Assembly: GCA_001570385.1 (NCBI GenBank)
Contig: BBYL01000024.1
Location: 83,965-147,964, forward strand
Origin: Microtetraspora glauca
Lineage (GTDB): Bacteria; Actinomycetota; Actinomycetes; Streptosporangiales; Streptosporangiaceae
Direction of reading: 5' to 3'
DNA length: 64,000 nucleotides
The notes under the pieces are model-generated. The model saw only the letters and a list, made by a program, of their open reading frames with translations. It was not told the origin of the DNA and searched no databases. Positions 16,513 through 24,994 of this stretch are shown in pieces. How positions within the stretch are numbered: position 1 is the first letter of the stretch; each line of letters starts with the position of its first letter. The position numbers were made by a program, and so were the translations under genes.

Positions 16513-17973
16513 TCACGGGACCCGGCCGAGCTGCTGGGCGGCGCGCATGGCGAGCCACACCTCGGTGAAGTCACCGGACGCGGCCAGGTCGCGGCCGGTC
16601 AGCGCGCTGAAGCGGCGCAGGCGGTACGACAGCGTGTTGGGGTGGATGTGCAGCGCCCGCGCGGCGTCGTCGGTGCGACGGTCCCGTTCCATCCAGGTCT
16701 GCACCGAGGCGATCAGCTCTGAGCCGTGGGCGGCGTCGTACCGCAGGGCTTCGCCGAGCACGTGCTCGACCAGGCCGGCCAGCACGCCCGGATCCTCGGG
16801 CAGCCACCGGCCGGTGGTGTCGTCGCCGTACGACACGACGGGCTGGCCGGACTCGGCGGCGCGGGCGGCGGCCCACTGCGCCTCCCGCTGGGCGACCTTG
16901 AGCGAGGAGCCCGGCGGGAGGGGCCGGCTCGCGCCGGCCGTGATCCCAGGGATCTCGCGCAGCGGGGTCGCGTCGTGGGCCAGTACGTAGAGGTCCGGGT
17001 GGAGTCCGAGCATCAGGTGCGGATGCTCGTCGAGAGCCCGGACGACCGCGTCCTCGTCGGTGTTCCTGACCACCAGGAGCACGACGTCCACATCGGGTGA
17101 CATGCCCATCCGCGCCAGCCTGCGCCGGGCGGTCGCCGGGTCGAGCACGTCCTGCAGCAGCTCGGCCAGCGTCTCCGCGCCCTGACGCCGCAGGGTCTCG
17201 CGCTCGTGCCGGACCATGGCGACCTGCAGCGCGGCGACGGTGGCGATGTGCTGGACGACGGCCAGTCCCGCGGGCCGGGCGCCCTCGCGTTCGAAGGCCA
17301 CCAGGAAACCGGCGGGGCCGCCGGGGGCGTTCACGGGGACCGCGAAGCCGCCGGGGATGGTGGGCGGGGCGTCCACGGAGGGCGGGAGCGACGCGATGTC
17401 CGGCGGGACGGGTACGCCGGGGAGCAGCGGCCGTCCCTGCGGGGTGCTCAGGTAGACGTCGTATCCCGACAGCCGTTCCAGCCGCTTGAAGAGCTGGGCG
17501 GCGTCGAGGCGCTCCGCGGCCAGCCAGCGCAGGGCCCCGAACACCTGCAACTGCGCGCCGAGCCGCTGCCGCGCGTCCTCCTGCACCGCCGCCGCCACCT
17601 CCTGCGCGACGGCGATGAACGGCACGGCCAGCGGCACTTCCAGGATCGGGAAGCCGCGCTCCTCGGCCGCCTCCAGGAAGGCCGGGTGGAGCGGCGGCAC
17701 GTGCAGCCCGGCGCTCAGCGCGAGCGCGGCGACACCCGCGTCGTCGAGCCGGTACAGGTACGCCCGCTGTTTGGCGGCGCCGCGGGGGACCCCGATGCCG
17801 GTCGTCATGATCACTTCCGCGCCGAGCAGCCACGGAGTGGGGTCCTCCAGCTCGCTCACGTGCGCCCAGGAGACCGACCGCCCGAGACCGTGCTCGCCGG
17901 CCAGGACCCGGAGCTGCAGTGCGGGGAACCGGACCAGATCCTCCACTGTCAGCTTGTTGTCACCCACAATCAC
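16513..17973 (-). CDS. PucR-family transcriptional regulator
   Basis: A 486-residue regulator. The N-terminal PucR domain begins LTVEDLVRFPALQLRVLAGE and contains WAHVSELEDPTPWLLGAEVI. A GAF/GGDEF-like middle part follows. The C-terminal HTH_30 domain includes RRTDDAARALHIHPNTLSYR. PucR proteins usually activate purine, hydantoin or polyamine catabolic genes. It is divergent from the MHYT gene and upstream of an NCS1 permease, cyclase and ureohydrolase, so control of that nitrogen-scavenging block is plausible. The start is one of two close GTG codons (17973 or 17967). Confidence 0.9.
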   Translation of the reverse strand: MIVGDNKLTVEDLVRFPALQLRVLAGEHGLGRSVSWAHVSELEDPTPWLLGAEVIMTTGIGVPRGAAKQRAYLYRLDDAGVAALALSAGLHVPPLHPAFLEAAEERGFPILEVPLAVPFIAVAQEVAAAVQEDARQRLGAQLQVFGALRWLAAERLDAAQLFKRLERLSGYDVYLSTPQGRPLLPGVPVPPDIASLPPSVDAPPTIPGGFAVPVNAPGGPAGFLVAFEREGARPAGLAVVQHIATVAALQVAMVRHERETLRRQGAETLAELLQDVLDPATARRRLARMGMSPDVDVVLLVVRNTDEDAVVRALDEHPHLMLGLHPDLYVLAHDATPLREIPGITAGASRPLPPGSSLKVAQREAQWAAARAAESGQPVVSYGDDTTGRWLPEDPGVLAGLVEHVLGEALRYDAAHGSELIASVQTWMERDRRTDDAARALHIHPNTLSYRLRRFSALTGRDLAASGDFTEVWLAMRAAQQLGRVP

Positions 17974-18233
17974 ACGCTAGTTCTCCGTGCCCGTGCCGGT
18001 CGCCCGGGTACCCTCGCGGCGGCCGCGCGGGAGCGCCGCAGGAGACCGAAAGCCATGCCCGAGGTTCCGACAAAATGCAAAATCGGGCTGCATATTGTCA
18101 GCGAATTCACGCTCCTCTCCCTCTGCGCCGCGAAGCAGGGCCGGAAATGGCACTTTCCGGAGTGGAAACGGCGCCCCCGGCGATCAGGTGAGAAACGATC
18201 TTTTGCCATCATGTCGCCGATCATCTCCCTGAA

Positions 18234-19043
18234 ATGAGTAGTTCCGTGTCGCATATTGATCATTTCTCCCACGGCTTCACGACGCCCGCCCTGGCGTACG
18301 TGATGTCGGTATTCGGCTCGCTGATCGGCCTCCTGATGGCGGCGCGCGCCCGGTCCGTCGAGGGCACGTCCCGGCTGTGGTGGCTCACCGGGGCGGCGTT
18401 CTCCATCGGCGGGACCGGCGTCTGGGTCATGCACTTCGTCGCGATGCTGGGCTTCAAGGTCGCGGGCACGCCGATCCGCTACGACGTGTCCCTGACGATC
18501 GTGTCCGCGTTGATCGCGATCGTGGCCGTCGGCGGCGGGCTGGTGCTCGTCTCCTCGGGCGGCGGGCGGGCCGGTGCTCTGGTCCTTGGGGGCCTGCTCG
18601 CGGGGCTCGGCGTGGTGGGCATGCACTACCTCGGCATGGCGGCCATGAACATGTCGGCCCACGCGAGCTACGACCCGCTGATCGTCGTGGCCTCCGTGCT
18701 CGTCGCCGTGGTGGCGGCCATCGCGGCGCTCTGGTTCGCCGTCCGGGTGGATGGGGTCCGCGCCACCGTCGGTGCCGCCCTGCTCATGGGGATCGCGGTG
18801 AACGCCATGCACTACATCGGCATGTTCTCGCTGAGCGTCGAGCCCCTGGCGACCGGCGTCCTGCCGGGCGGGGCCGAGGCGGTCGACTTCCTGCTTCCCC
18901 TCCTGGTCGGGATCAGCCTGCTCACCATCGGCCTGCTGCTCGTGTTGTTCCTCTCGCCGTCGTCGCGCGAGCTTCGTGAGGAGGCGGAACTCGAGGCGCT
19001 GATCGCGGCCCGGCGGCGACGCAACTCCGACTGGCTGAGCTGA
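18234..19043 (+). CDS. MHYT-domain integral membrane sensor
   Basis: A 269-residue membrane protein with seven predicted segments and three MHYT-type motifs: MHFVAM (about 65-70), MHYLGM (about 131-136) and MHYIGM (about 195-200). This domain is proposed to sense oxygen, CO or NO through a metal, probably copper, held by the conserved Met and His. In many proteins it is fused to GGDEF/EAL or kinase domains; here it stands alone and ends in a short basic tail, RRRRNSDWLS. It must signal through another protein or work alone. There is no clear ribosome site at the ATG at 18234. Confidence 0.88.
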   Translation: MSSSVSHIDHFSHGFTTPALAYVMSVFGSLIGLLMAARARSVEGTSRLWWLTGAAFSIGGTGVWVMHFVAMLGFKVAGTPIRYDVSLTIVSALIAIVAVGGGLVLVSSGGGRAGALVLGGLLAGLGVVGMHYLGMAAMNMSAHASYDPLIVVASVLVAVVAAIAALWFAVRVDGVRATVGAALLMGIAVNAMHYIGMFSLSVEPLATGVLPGGAEAVDFLLPLLVGISLLTIGLLLVLFLSPSSRELREEAELEALIAARRRRNSDWLS

Positions 19044-19530
19044 TCTCCACGTTCTTCGCGGCATCGGTGCCGGCCGTCCGCGCGGCACCGGTGCAAGGAG
19101 GGATCATTGAGGCAGAAGTTATTACAGTTCGCTGTATTGAAATAGTCCCCCGAGCATTACACGTCGGACCGCGGCGGGGGTTTCCGGGGGAATTTCCTCG
19201 CCTGTGCGGCGGATATGCTGAATCGTTACGCGTAATCAACCTCAGGTGTTTCGCGGGGTCGGGACGTGGCCGCTCGGTCCTCCCGATGACCTTCTGCCGG
19301 CGTTCTGGTCGGCGTTTGGTCGACGCGGCCGGGCGGGCGGTGAGCCGTTCGGCCCGGTGTCCGGCATGTCCCCGAGCGTCGGGGAGTGCGGTCGGCTTGT
19401 CGCTGGCCACAACTCCACGGCGATTCTCCGTGTCTGCCCCAATTGTCGATTGATGACGGGTTCGCCGAGACTTGAGGGATCGCTGTCCTGACCAGGAACT
19501 TTTCGTCCTGTAACCCTCATAGGAGAGGCC
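19044..19530 (+). other. Upstream region of the NCS1 permease operon
   Basis: No long gene. A good Shine-Dalgarno AGGAGGG (19096-19102) precedes a TTG at 19107 that opens only 12 codons before TAG at 19143-19145; this could be a leader peptide or chance. A small TACAG/CTGTA hairpin with a TTCG loop (19123-19136) lies inside it. The rest should contain the promoter of the permease-cyclase-ureohydrolase operon. I saw no guanidine riboswitch core. Confidence 0.45.
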
Positions 19531-21057
19531 GTGGCCGAGGCGCCGTCGATTACCGAGATCGAGACATACGGGGTCGAGCGCATCCCCGACGCCGACCGTA
19601 CGGCCCGGCCGCTGGACCTGTTCCGGGTGGCGTTCGGCGGTGCGAACACCTTCGCCACATGCGTGCTGGGCGCGTTCCCCATCCTGTTCGGGCTGTCGTT
19701 CTGGCAGGGGGTCGCCGCGACGCTCCTCGGCCTCGTCGTGGGCGCGCTGCTCCTCGCGCCGCTCTCGGTCTTCGGACCGACGAACGGCACCAACAACGCG
19801 ATCTCCTCCTCGGCACATCTCGGCGTGCACGGGCGGATCGTCGGCTCCTTCCTGTCCCTGCTCACCGCCATCGCGTTCTTCTCGATCTCGGTGTGGTCCT
19901 CCGGTGACGCGCTCGTCGGCGGCGCCGCCCGGCTGGCCGGGCTGCCGGAGAACGAGCTGAGCTACGCCGCCGCCTACGCCGTGTTCGCGGCGCTCATCCT
20001 CACGGTCTGCGTGTACGGCTTCCGCTTCATGCTCTTCGTCAACAAGATCGCGGTAGCGGCGGCCTCGGCGCTGTTCATCCTCGGCGTCTTCGCGTTCGCC
20101 GGCGACTTCGACCCGTCGTACCCGGGCACGTTCGCCTCGACGGCGGACCCGATGTTCTGGCCGTCCTTCATCGGCGCGGCCCTGATCGTGTTGTCGAACC
20201 CGGTCTCGTTCGGCGCGTTCCTGGGGGACTGGTCCCGGTACATCCCGGCCTCGACGCCGCGCAAGCGGGTGATGATCGCCGCGTTCTGCAGCCAGATCGC
20301 GACCGTGCTGCCCTTCTTCTTCGGGCTGACCACCGCGTCGATCATCGCCACGAAGGCGGCGCCGTACCTGGACCCGGCGGCTCCGAACTACGTGGGCGGG
20401 CTGCTCGCGATCGCGCCCACGTGGTACTTCCTTCCCGTCTGCCTCATCGCCCTGATCGGCGGCATGTCCACCGGGACCACCTCGCTGTACGGCACGGGCC
20501 TCGACTTCGCCAGCGTCTTCCCGAAGTTCACGCGAGTGCGGGCCACGGTCTTCATCGGCACGCTGTCCATCATCTTCATCTTCATCGGCCGGTTCGCCGC
20601 GAACCTGACGGCCAGCATCTCGACGTTCGCCACCCTCATCATCACGTGCACCGCGCCCTGGATGGTGATCATGATTCTGGGTTACGTCACCCGGCGCGGC
20701 TGGTACGACCCGGAGGCGCTGCAGGTCTTCAACCGGCGTCAGCGCGGCGGCCGCTACTGGTTCACCCACGGCTGGAACTGGCGCGGCATCTCCGCGTGGC
20801 TGGTCGCGGCGCTCACCGCCGTGCTGTTCACCAACATCCCCGGCCAGTTCGTCGGGCCGTTCGGCGAGATCGCGGGAGGCATCGACATCTCGCTGCCACT
20901 CGGCCTCGCGCTCGCCGCGCTCCTCTATCTCGGCCTGCTGTCCGCCTTCCCCGAGCCGCGCGCGGTGTACGGCCCGGCCGGCCCGCGCCTGGTGCGCGCG
21001 GCCGAGACCCCGGTGCCGCCTATCGTGGACGCCGACAGGGTCCTCGCGGAGGCGTAG
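19531..21057 (+). CDS. NCS1-family nucleobase/cation symporter-type permease
   Basis: A 508-residue inner-membrane transporter of the NCS1 (cytosine/purine/hydantoin) family with about 12 segments. FGGANTFATCVLGAFPILFG (about 33-52) and the loop FGPTNGTNNAISSSAHLGVHG are typical. The C-terminus is hydrophilic. It is the first gene of a tight operon with a cyclase and an agmatinase-like ureohydrolase, so the substrate is more likely a nitrogen compound feeding those enzymes than cytosine itself. AGGAGAGG just before the GTG at 19531 supports this start. Confidence 0.88.
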   Translation: MAEAPSITEIETYGVERIPDADRTARPLDLFRVAFGGANTFATCVLGAFPILFGLSFWQGVAATLLGLVVGALLLAPLSVFGPTNGTNNAISSSAHLGVHGRIVGSFLSLLTAIAFFSISVWSSGDALVGGAARLAGLPENELSYAAAYAVFAALILTVCVYGFRFMLFVNKIAVAAASALFILGVFAFAGDFDPSYPGTFASTADPMFWPSFIGAALIVLSNPVSFGAFLGDWSRYIPASTPRKRVMIAAFCSQIATVLPFFFGLTTASIIATKAAPYLDPAAPNYVGGLLAIAPTWYFLPVCLIALIGGMSTGTTSLYGTGLDFASVFPKFTRVRATVFIGTLSIIFIFIGRFAANLTASISTFATLIITCTAPWMVIMILGYVTRRGWYDPEALQVFNRRQRGGRYWFTHGWNWRGISAWLVAALTAVLFTNIPGQFVGPFGEIAGGIDISLPLGLALAALLYLGLLSAFPEPRAVYGPAGPRLVRAAETPVPPIVDADRVLAEA

Positions 21058-21102
21058 GCCGTGCCCGGCCCATCAGGCCCTGCCGCGACCCAGGGGGACA
21101 GT

Positions 21103-21774
21103 GTGATCATCGATCTGTCGGTGCCCATCGTGACCGGGATGCCGGTCTATCCCGGCGATCCGGAGGTGGAGATCGGGCCCGCGCTCACCGTTGCGGCCGA
21201 GGGGGTCAACGTCCTCGGCCTGCACCTCGGGTCGCAGTCGGGCACCCACGTGGACGCGCCGTTCCACGTCGACGACGCGCTCCCCACACTCGACGACCTG
21301 CCGCTCGACCGTTTCCTCGGCCCGGCGTCGATCGCCGACGCTCGCGGGCTTCCGCCCCGCTCGCCCGTCCCGATCGAGGTCGTGGCCCGCGCGCTCCGGC
21401 CGGGGACGATCCTGCTGATCGCCACGGGATGGGCGTCCCGCTGGGGGAGCGAGGACTACCACGCCCATCCGTATCTCACCGAGGAGACGGCGGAGCTGAT
21501 CATCCGGTCGGGGGTCCGCACGGTCGGGATCGACGCGCTGAGCGTCGACCCGACGCCCGCGGAGGATTTTCCCGCCCACCGCGTGCTGTGCGGCGCGCAC
21601 GCCGTCATCGCCGAGAATCTGCGCCACCTCGACCGGCTCGTGGACCACCAGGCGGCGGGCCACGAGATCGAGGTCTCGCTGCTTCCGCTGCGCCTGCCCG
21701 GCGCGGACGGCGCGCCCGTGCGCGCCGTGGCCCGGGTGGGACCGCACCACAACCGCACGAACCCACCCGTGTGA
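21103..21774 (+). CDS. Cyclase-family metal hydrolase (kynurenine-formamidase-like)
   Basis: A 223-residue protein of the cyclase family (PF04199), which includes bacterial kynurenine formamidase and isatin hydrolase. The metal motif is SQSGTHVDAPFHVDD, matching HxGTHxDxPxH, and IDLSVPIVTGMPVYPGDPE is the typical N-terminus. TVGIDALSVDPTPAEDFPAH follows. These enzymes hydrolyse cyclic or N-acyl amides. The frame opens at 21061, but the GTG at 21103 has AGGGGGA at 21092-21098 and fits the family start. It lies between permease and ureohydrolase genes and should act in the same pathway; the substrate is unknown. Confidence 0.82.
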   Translation: MIIDLSVPIVTGMPVYPGDPEVEIGPALTVAAEGVNVLGLHLGSQSGTHVDAPFHVDDALPTLDDLPLDRFLGPASIADARGLPPRSPVPIEVVARALRPGTILLIATGWASRWGSEDYHAHPYLTEETAELIIRSGVRTVGIDALSVDPTPAEDFPAHRVLCGAHAVIAENLRHLDRLVDHQAAGHEIEVSLLPLRLPGADGAPVRAVARVGPHHNRTNPPV

Positions 21775-21815
21775 TCCGCGCGTGTGACCTGTCGATAGTG
21801 AAAGGACCGACCAGA

Positions 21816-22766
21816 ATGACCGAGCCTCGGGGGCCTGTCGACTCCTCCCGCGTTCCGCGTTTCGCCGGCCCGGCGACCTTCGCCCGGCTGCCCCGCCTAG
21901 ACGAGGTGGGACGCGCCGACGTCGCGGTCGTGGGTGTGCCGTTCGACACCGGAGTCTCCTACCGTCCGGGCGCGCGGTTCGGCCCCTCGGCCGTCCGTGA
22001 GGCCAGCCGCCTGCTCCGGCCGTACCACCCGGGCCTGGACGTCTCGCCGTTCGCGACCCAGCAGGTCGCCGACGCCGGGGACATCGCGTGCAACCCGTTC
22101 AACATCAACGAGGCCGTGGAGACCATCGAGGAGGCCGCGTCCGGCCTGGCCGCGGACGGGACCCGGCTGGTCACGATCGGCGGCGACCACACCATCGCGC
22201 TGCCGCTGCTGCGCGCCGCCGCCCGGCTCCACGGGCCGGTCGCGCTGCTGCACTTCGACGCGCATCTGGACACCTGGGACACCTACTTCGGCGCCGAGTA
22301 CACCCACGGCACGCCGTTCCGCCGCGCCGTGGAGGAGGGCATCCTCGACACCGAGGCGCTCAGCCACGTCGGCACCCGCGGTCCGCTGTACGCCAAGAAG
22401 GACCTCGACGACGACAGGCGGATGGGCTTCGGCGTGGTCACCAGCGCCGACGTCATGCGGCGCGGCGTGGACGAGGTGGTGGACGCTCTCCGTCAGCGCA
22501 TCGGCGACCGGCCGCTCTATCTGTCGATCGACATCGACGTGCTCGACCCGGCGCACGCGCCCGGCACCGGGACCCCCGAGGCGGGTGGCCTGACCAGCCG
22601 TGAGCTGCTGGAGATCCTGCGCGGCCTCGCGGGAAGCAACCTGATCGGCGCGGACGTCGTCGAGGTCGCCCCCGCGTACGACCACGCCGAGCTCACGTCG
22701 GTCGCGGCGTCCCACGTGGCGTACGACCTGGTCAGCCTGCTCGCTCTCAACGAGAAGCGGGCCTGA
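21816..22766 (+). CDS. speB: Agmatinase-like ureohydrolase
   Basis: A 316-residue member of the arginase/agmatinase family, which splits urea from guanidino compounds. The Mn-binding motifs are GGDHTIALPLL (about 128-138), HFDAHLDTWD (about 147-156) and SIDIDVLDPAHAPGTGTPEA (about 238-257). The length and sequence fit agmatinase or guanidinobutyrase; the two are hard to tell apart by eye. Either would give a diamine or 4-aminobutyrate to the downstream polyamine genes. AAAGGAC at 21801-21807 supports the ATG at 21816. It is the last gene of the permease-cyclase operon. Confidence 0.88.
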   Translation: MTEPRGPVDSSRVPRFAGPATFARLPRLDEVGRADVAVVGVPFDTGVSYRPGARFGPSAVREASRLLRPYHPGLDVSPFATQQVADAGDIACNPFNINEAVETIEEAASGLAADGTRLVTIGGDHTIALPLLRAAARLHGPVALLHFDAHLDTWDTYFGAEYTHGTPFRRAVEEGILDTEALSHVGTRGPLYAKKDLDDDRRMGFGVVTSADVMRRGVDEVVDALRQRIGDRPLYLSIDIDVLDPAHAPGTGTPEAGGLTSRELLEILRGLAGSNLIGADVVEVAPAYDHAELTSVAASHVAYDLVSLLALNEKRA

Positions 22767-22773
22767 GGCGAAA

Positions 22774-22795
22774 GATCACCGAATATGCGGTGATC
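22774..22795. terminator. Bidirectional hairpin, ureohydrolase / Lrp genes
   Basis: GATCACCG (22774-22781) and CGGTGATC (22788-22795) form a perfect 8-bp stem with loop AATATG between the convergent ureohydrolase and Lrp-type genes. A short A-run precedes it. It probably terminates in both directions. Confidence 0.6.
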
Positions 22796-22809
22796 ACGGC
22801 GGCTCCGCC

Positions 22810-23298
22810 CTAGCGGGTGCCCCAGGTGTACGTCTGCTTGTGGAGCTTGAGGTAGACGAACGTCTCGGTCGCCCGCACGGTGGGGATCGCCCTTATCTTT
22901 CCGAGGATCTCCAGCAGGTGGCTGTCGCCCTCGCAGACCACCTCGACCATGATGTCGACGGATCCGGCGGTCAACACGACGTAGTCGATCTCCTCTATGG
23001 AGGAGAGCTCCTGCGCCACGATGTCGAGGTCGCCCTCGCACTTTATGCCGATCATGGCCTGGCGGGGGAAGCCGAGTGTGAGCGGGTCGGTCACGGCCAC
23101 GATCTGCATGACGCCGAGGTCGAGCAGGCGTTGCACGCGCTGCCGTACGGCCGCCTCGGACAACCCCACCGCCTTGCCGATGGCGGCGTACGGCTTGCGG
23201 CCGTCCATCTGGAGCTGCTCGACGATCTGCTTGGAGATGTCGTCGAGCACCACCGGACCGGATTTGCCGGTCGCGCGTACCTTGGGTGGAGTCGTCAT
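22810..23298 (-). CDS. Lrp/AsnC-family transcriptional regulator
   Basis: A 162-residue regulator. The N-terminal helix-turn-helix is DDISKQIVEQLQMDGRKPYA plus IGKAVGLSEAAVRQRVQRL (about 19-57). The C-terminal RAM domain, with IEEIDYVVLTAGSVDIMVEV, binds amino-acid-like effectors. The gene is divergent from the aldehyde dehydrogenase gene over 223 bases that contain spaced direct repeats, so it likely controls the polyamine genes, and itself, in response to an amino acid or amine. Confidence 0.92.
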   Translation of the reverse strand: MTTPPKVRATGKSGPVVLDDISKQIVEQLQMDGRKPYAAIGKAVGLSEAAVRQRVQRLLDLGVMQIVAVTDPLTLGFPRQAMIGIKCEGDLDIVAQELSSIEEIDYVVLTAGSVDIMVEVVCEGDSHLLEILGKIRAIPTVRATETFVYLKLHKQTYTWGTR

Positions 23299-23368
23299 CC
23301 CGGGGGAGTTCCTCTCTCGGAGGGGCTGCGTCAGGCCGTAACGCGCCTGTGTTACGAGGCGGTTCCTG

Positions 23369-23397
23369 ACATGTTGCCTTCCTGTTGTTACATGTTG
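23369..23397. promoter_or_regulatory. Spaced direct repeats, candidate Lrp-type binding region
   Basis: ACATGTTG occurs at 23369-23376 and again at 23390-23397, exactly 21 bases apart or two helical turns; ACATGT is itself a palindrome. The block is flanked by CTGACA (23366-23371) and TGTCAG (23396-23401). It lies between the divergent Lrp-type and dehydrogenase genes. An extended -10-like TGGTATCTT ends at 23455, upstream of the dehydrogenase. Confidence 0.5.
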
Positions 23398-23521
23398 TCA
23401 GTTCCGGCGCTTGTGTCAAGCGATTTCGTAGCGGTTTGGTATCTTCACCACGAAATCCCTTGTTATGGCCAAGTTATTCTGTCAGAGTCGCGACAACCAG
23501 CACACCTCCAGGAGGTCATAG

Positions 23522-24955
23522 GTGACCACCCGTCTGCAGAACTTCGTCAATGGGAAGTTCGTCGACGCCGTGAGCGGCCGTTTCTCCGATGTGATCGATC
23601 CCACAACGGGTGAGGTCTACGCGCAGGCCCCGATCTCGGGCCAGGAGGACGTCGACGCGGCCTACGCCGCCGCGACCGCCGCTTTCGAGACCTGGGGTCA
23701 GACCACGCCCGCGGAGCGCTCCGCCCTGCTGCTGAAGATCGCCGACGCGATCGAGGCGCGGGCCGACGAGATCAACGAGGCCGAGTGCCGCAACACCGGC
23801 AAGCCGCGCGCCCGGATGGCGGAAGACGAGACGCCCGTCGCGGCGGACCACTTCCGCTTCTTCGCCGGTGCCGCCCGGACGCTGGAGGGCCCCACCGCCG
23901 GTGAGTTCCTCGCCGACCACACCTCAATGATCCGGCATGAGCCGATCGGTGTCATCGGTCAGGTCACCCCGTGGAACTATCCCATGATGATGGCGGTCTG
24001 GAAGATCGCACCGGCGCTGGCCGCCGGGAACACCATCGTCCTCAAGCCGTCGGACACCACTCCGGTCTCCACGGTGAAGCTCGCCGAGATCATCGGTGAC
24101 GTCCTCCCCGCCGGCGTCTTCAACGTCGTCACCGGCGACCGGGAGACGGGCGGCCTCGTGGTGAGCCACCCCGACGCGTCGATGGTCGCGATCACCGGCT
24201 CCGTCGGCGCGGGCATGGCGGTCGCCAGGTCGGCGGCCGAGGACCTCAAGCGTGTCCACCTGGAGCTCGGTGGCAAGGCCCCGGTCGTGGTGTTCGAGGA
24301 CGTCAAGGACATCAAGGCCGTCGCGGAGGCGATCGCGGGAGCCGGTCTCTACAACGCCGGCCAGGACTGCACCGCCGCCTGCCGTGTGCTGGTGCAGGAG
24401 AGCATCCACGACGAGTTCGCCGCCGCGCTGGCCGAGGCCGCGGCCGCCACGCGGATGGGCGGTCTCGACGACGAGGAGGCCTACTTCGGCCCCCTCAACA
24501 ACGCGAACCAGCTCGAGCGCGTCTCGTCGTTCTTCGAGCGGCTGCCCGAGCACGCCACCGTGCTGACCGGCGGCCACCGCGTCGGCGAGAAGGGCTACTT
24601 CTTCGCGCCGACCGTCGTGGACGGCCTCCAGCAGGACGACGAGATGGTGCAGAACGAGGTCTTCGGCCCCGTCATGACCGTCCAGACGTTCAGCGACGAG
24701 GCGGACGCCCTGGCCAAGGCCAACGGCGTCAAGTACGGCCTGTCGGGTTCGGTGTGGACCACCGACCACGGCCGCGCGATGCGGATGTCCAAGCGCCTCG
24801 ACTTCGGCGTGGTCTGGGTCAACACCCACATCCCGTTCGTGTCGGAGATGCCGCACGGCGGCTTCAAGCACTCGGGCTACGGCAAGGACCTTTCGGTCTT
24901 CGGACTGCACGACTACACGCGCGTCAAGCACGTGATGCACTACATCGGCGAATAG
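23522..24955 (+). CDS. Gamma-aminobutyraldehyde-type dehydrogenase
   Basis: A 477-residue NAD-dependent aldehyde dehydrogenase. GQVTPWNYPMMMAVWKIAPA, LKPSDTTP and the catalytic Glu in LELGGKAPVVVF (about 247-258) are present, as is the catalytic Cys in NAGQDCTAACR (about 282). The sequence resembles bacterial 4-aminobutyraldehyde dehydrogenases, which make GABA from the putrescine-derived aldehyde. GEVYAQAPISGQEDVDAAY near the N-terminus fits this group. AGGAGGT just before the GTG at 23522 supports the start. It leads a set with PotABCD genes and an FAD amine oxidoreductase. Confidence 0.88.
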   Translation: MTTRLQNFVNGKFVDAVSGRFSDVIDPTTGEVYAQAPISGQEDVDAAYAAATAAFETWGQTTPAERSALLLKIADAIEARADEINEAECRNTGKPRARMAEDETPVAADHFRFFAGAARTLEGPTAGEFLADHTSMIRHEPIGVIGQVTPWNYPMMMAVWKIAPALAAGNTIVLKPSDTTPVSTVKLAEIIGDVLPAGVFNVVTGDRETGGLVVSHPDASMVAITGSVGAGMAVARSAAEDLKRVHLELGGKAPVVVFEDVKDIKAVAEAIAGAGLYNAGQDCTAACRVLVQESIHDEFAAALAEAAAATRMGGLDDEEAYFGPLNNANQLERVSSFFERLPEHATVLTGGHRVGEKGYFFAPTVVDGLQQDDEMVQNEVFGPVMTVQTFSDEADALAKANGVKYGLSGSVWTTDHGRAMRMSKRLDFGVVWVNTHIPFVSEMPHGGFKHSGYGKDLSVFGLHDYTRVKHVMHYIGE

Positions 24956-24994
24956 GTCGGTCGGCACAGCCGTACGGCCTCCTGAAAGAGGGAT

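Noticed and set aside
19044..19530. Guanidine riboswitch before the ureohydrolase operon
   Set aside because: I looked for the conserved ykkC core and did not find it.
20421..21815. Upstream extension of the ureohydrolase frame
   Set aside because: The open frame runs back through the cyclase and permease genes, but the segment before 21816 is Arg/Pro-rich and the ribosome site at 21801 sets the real start.
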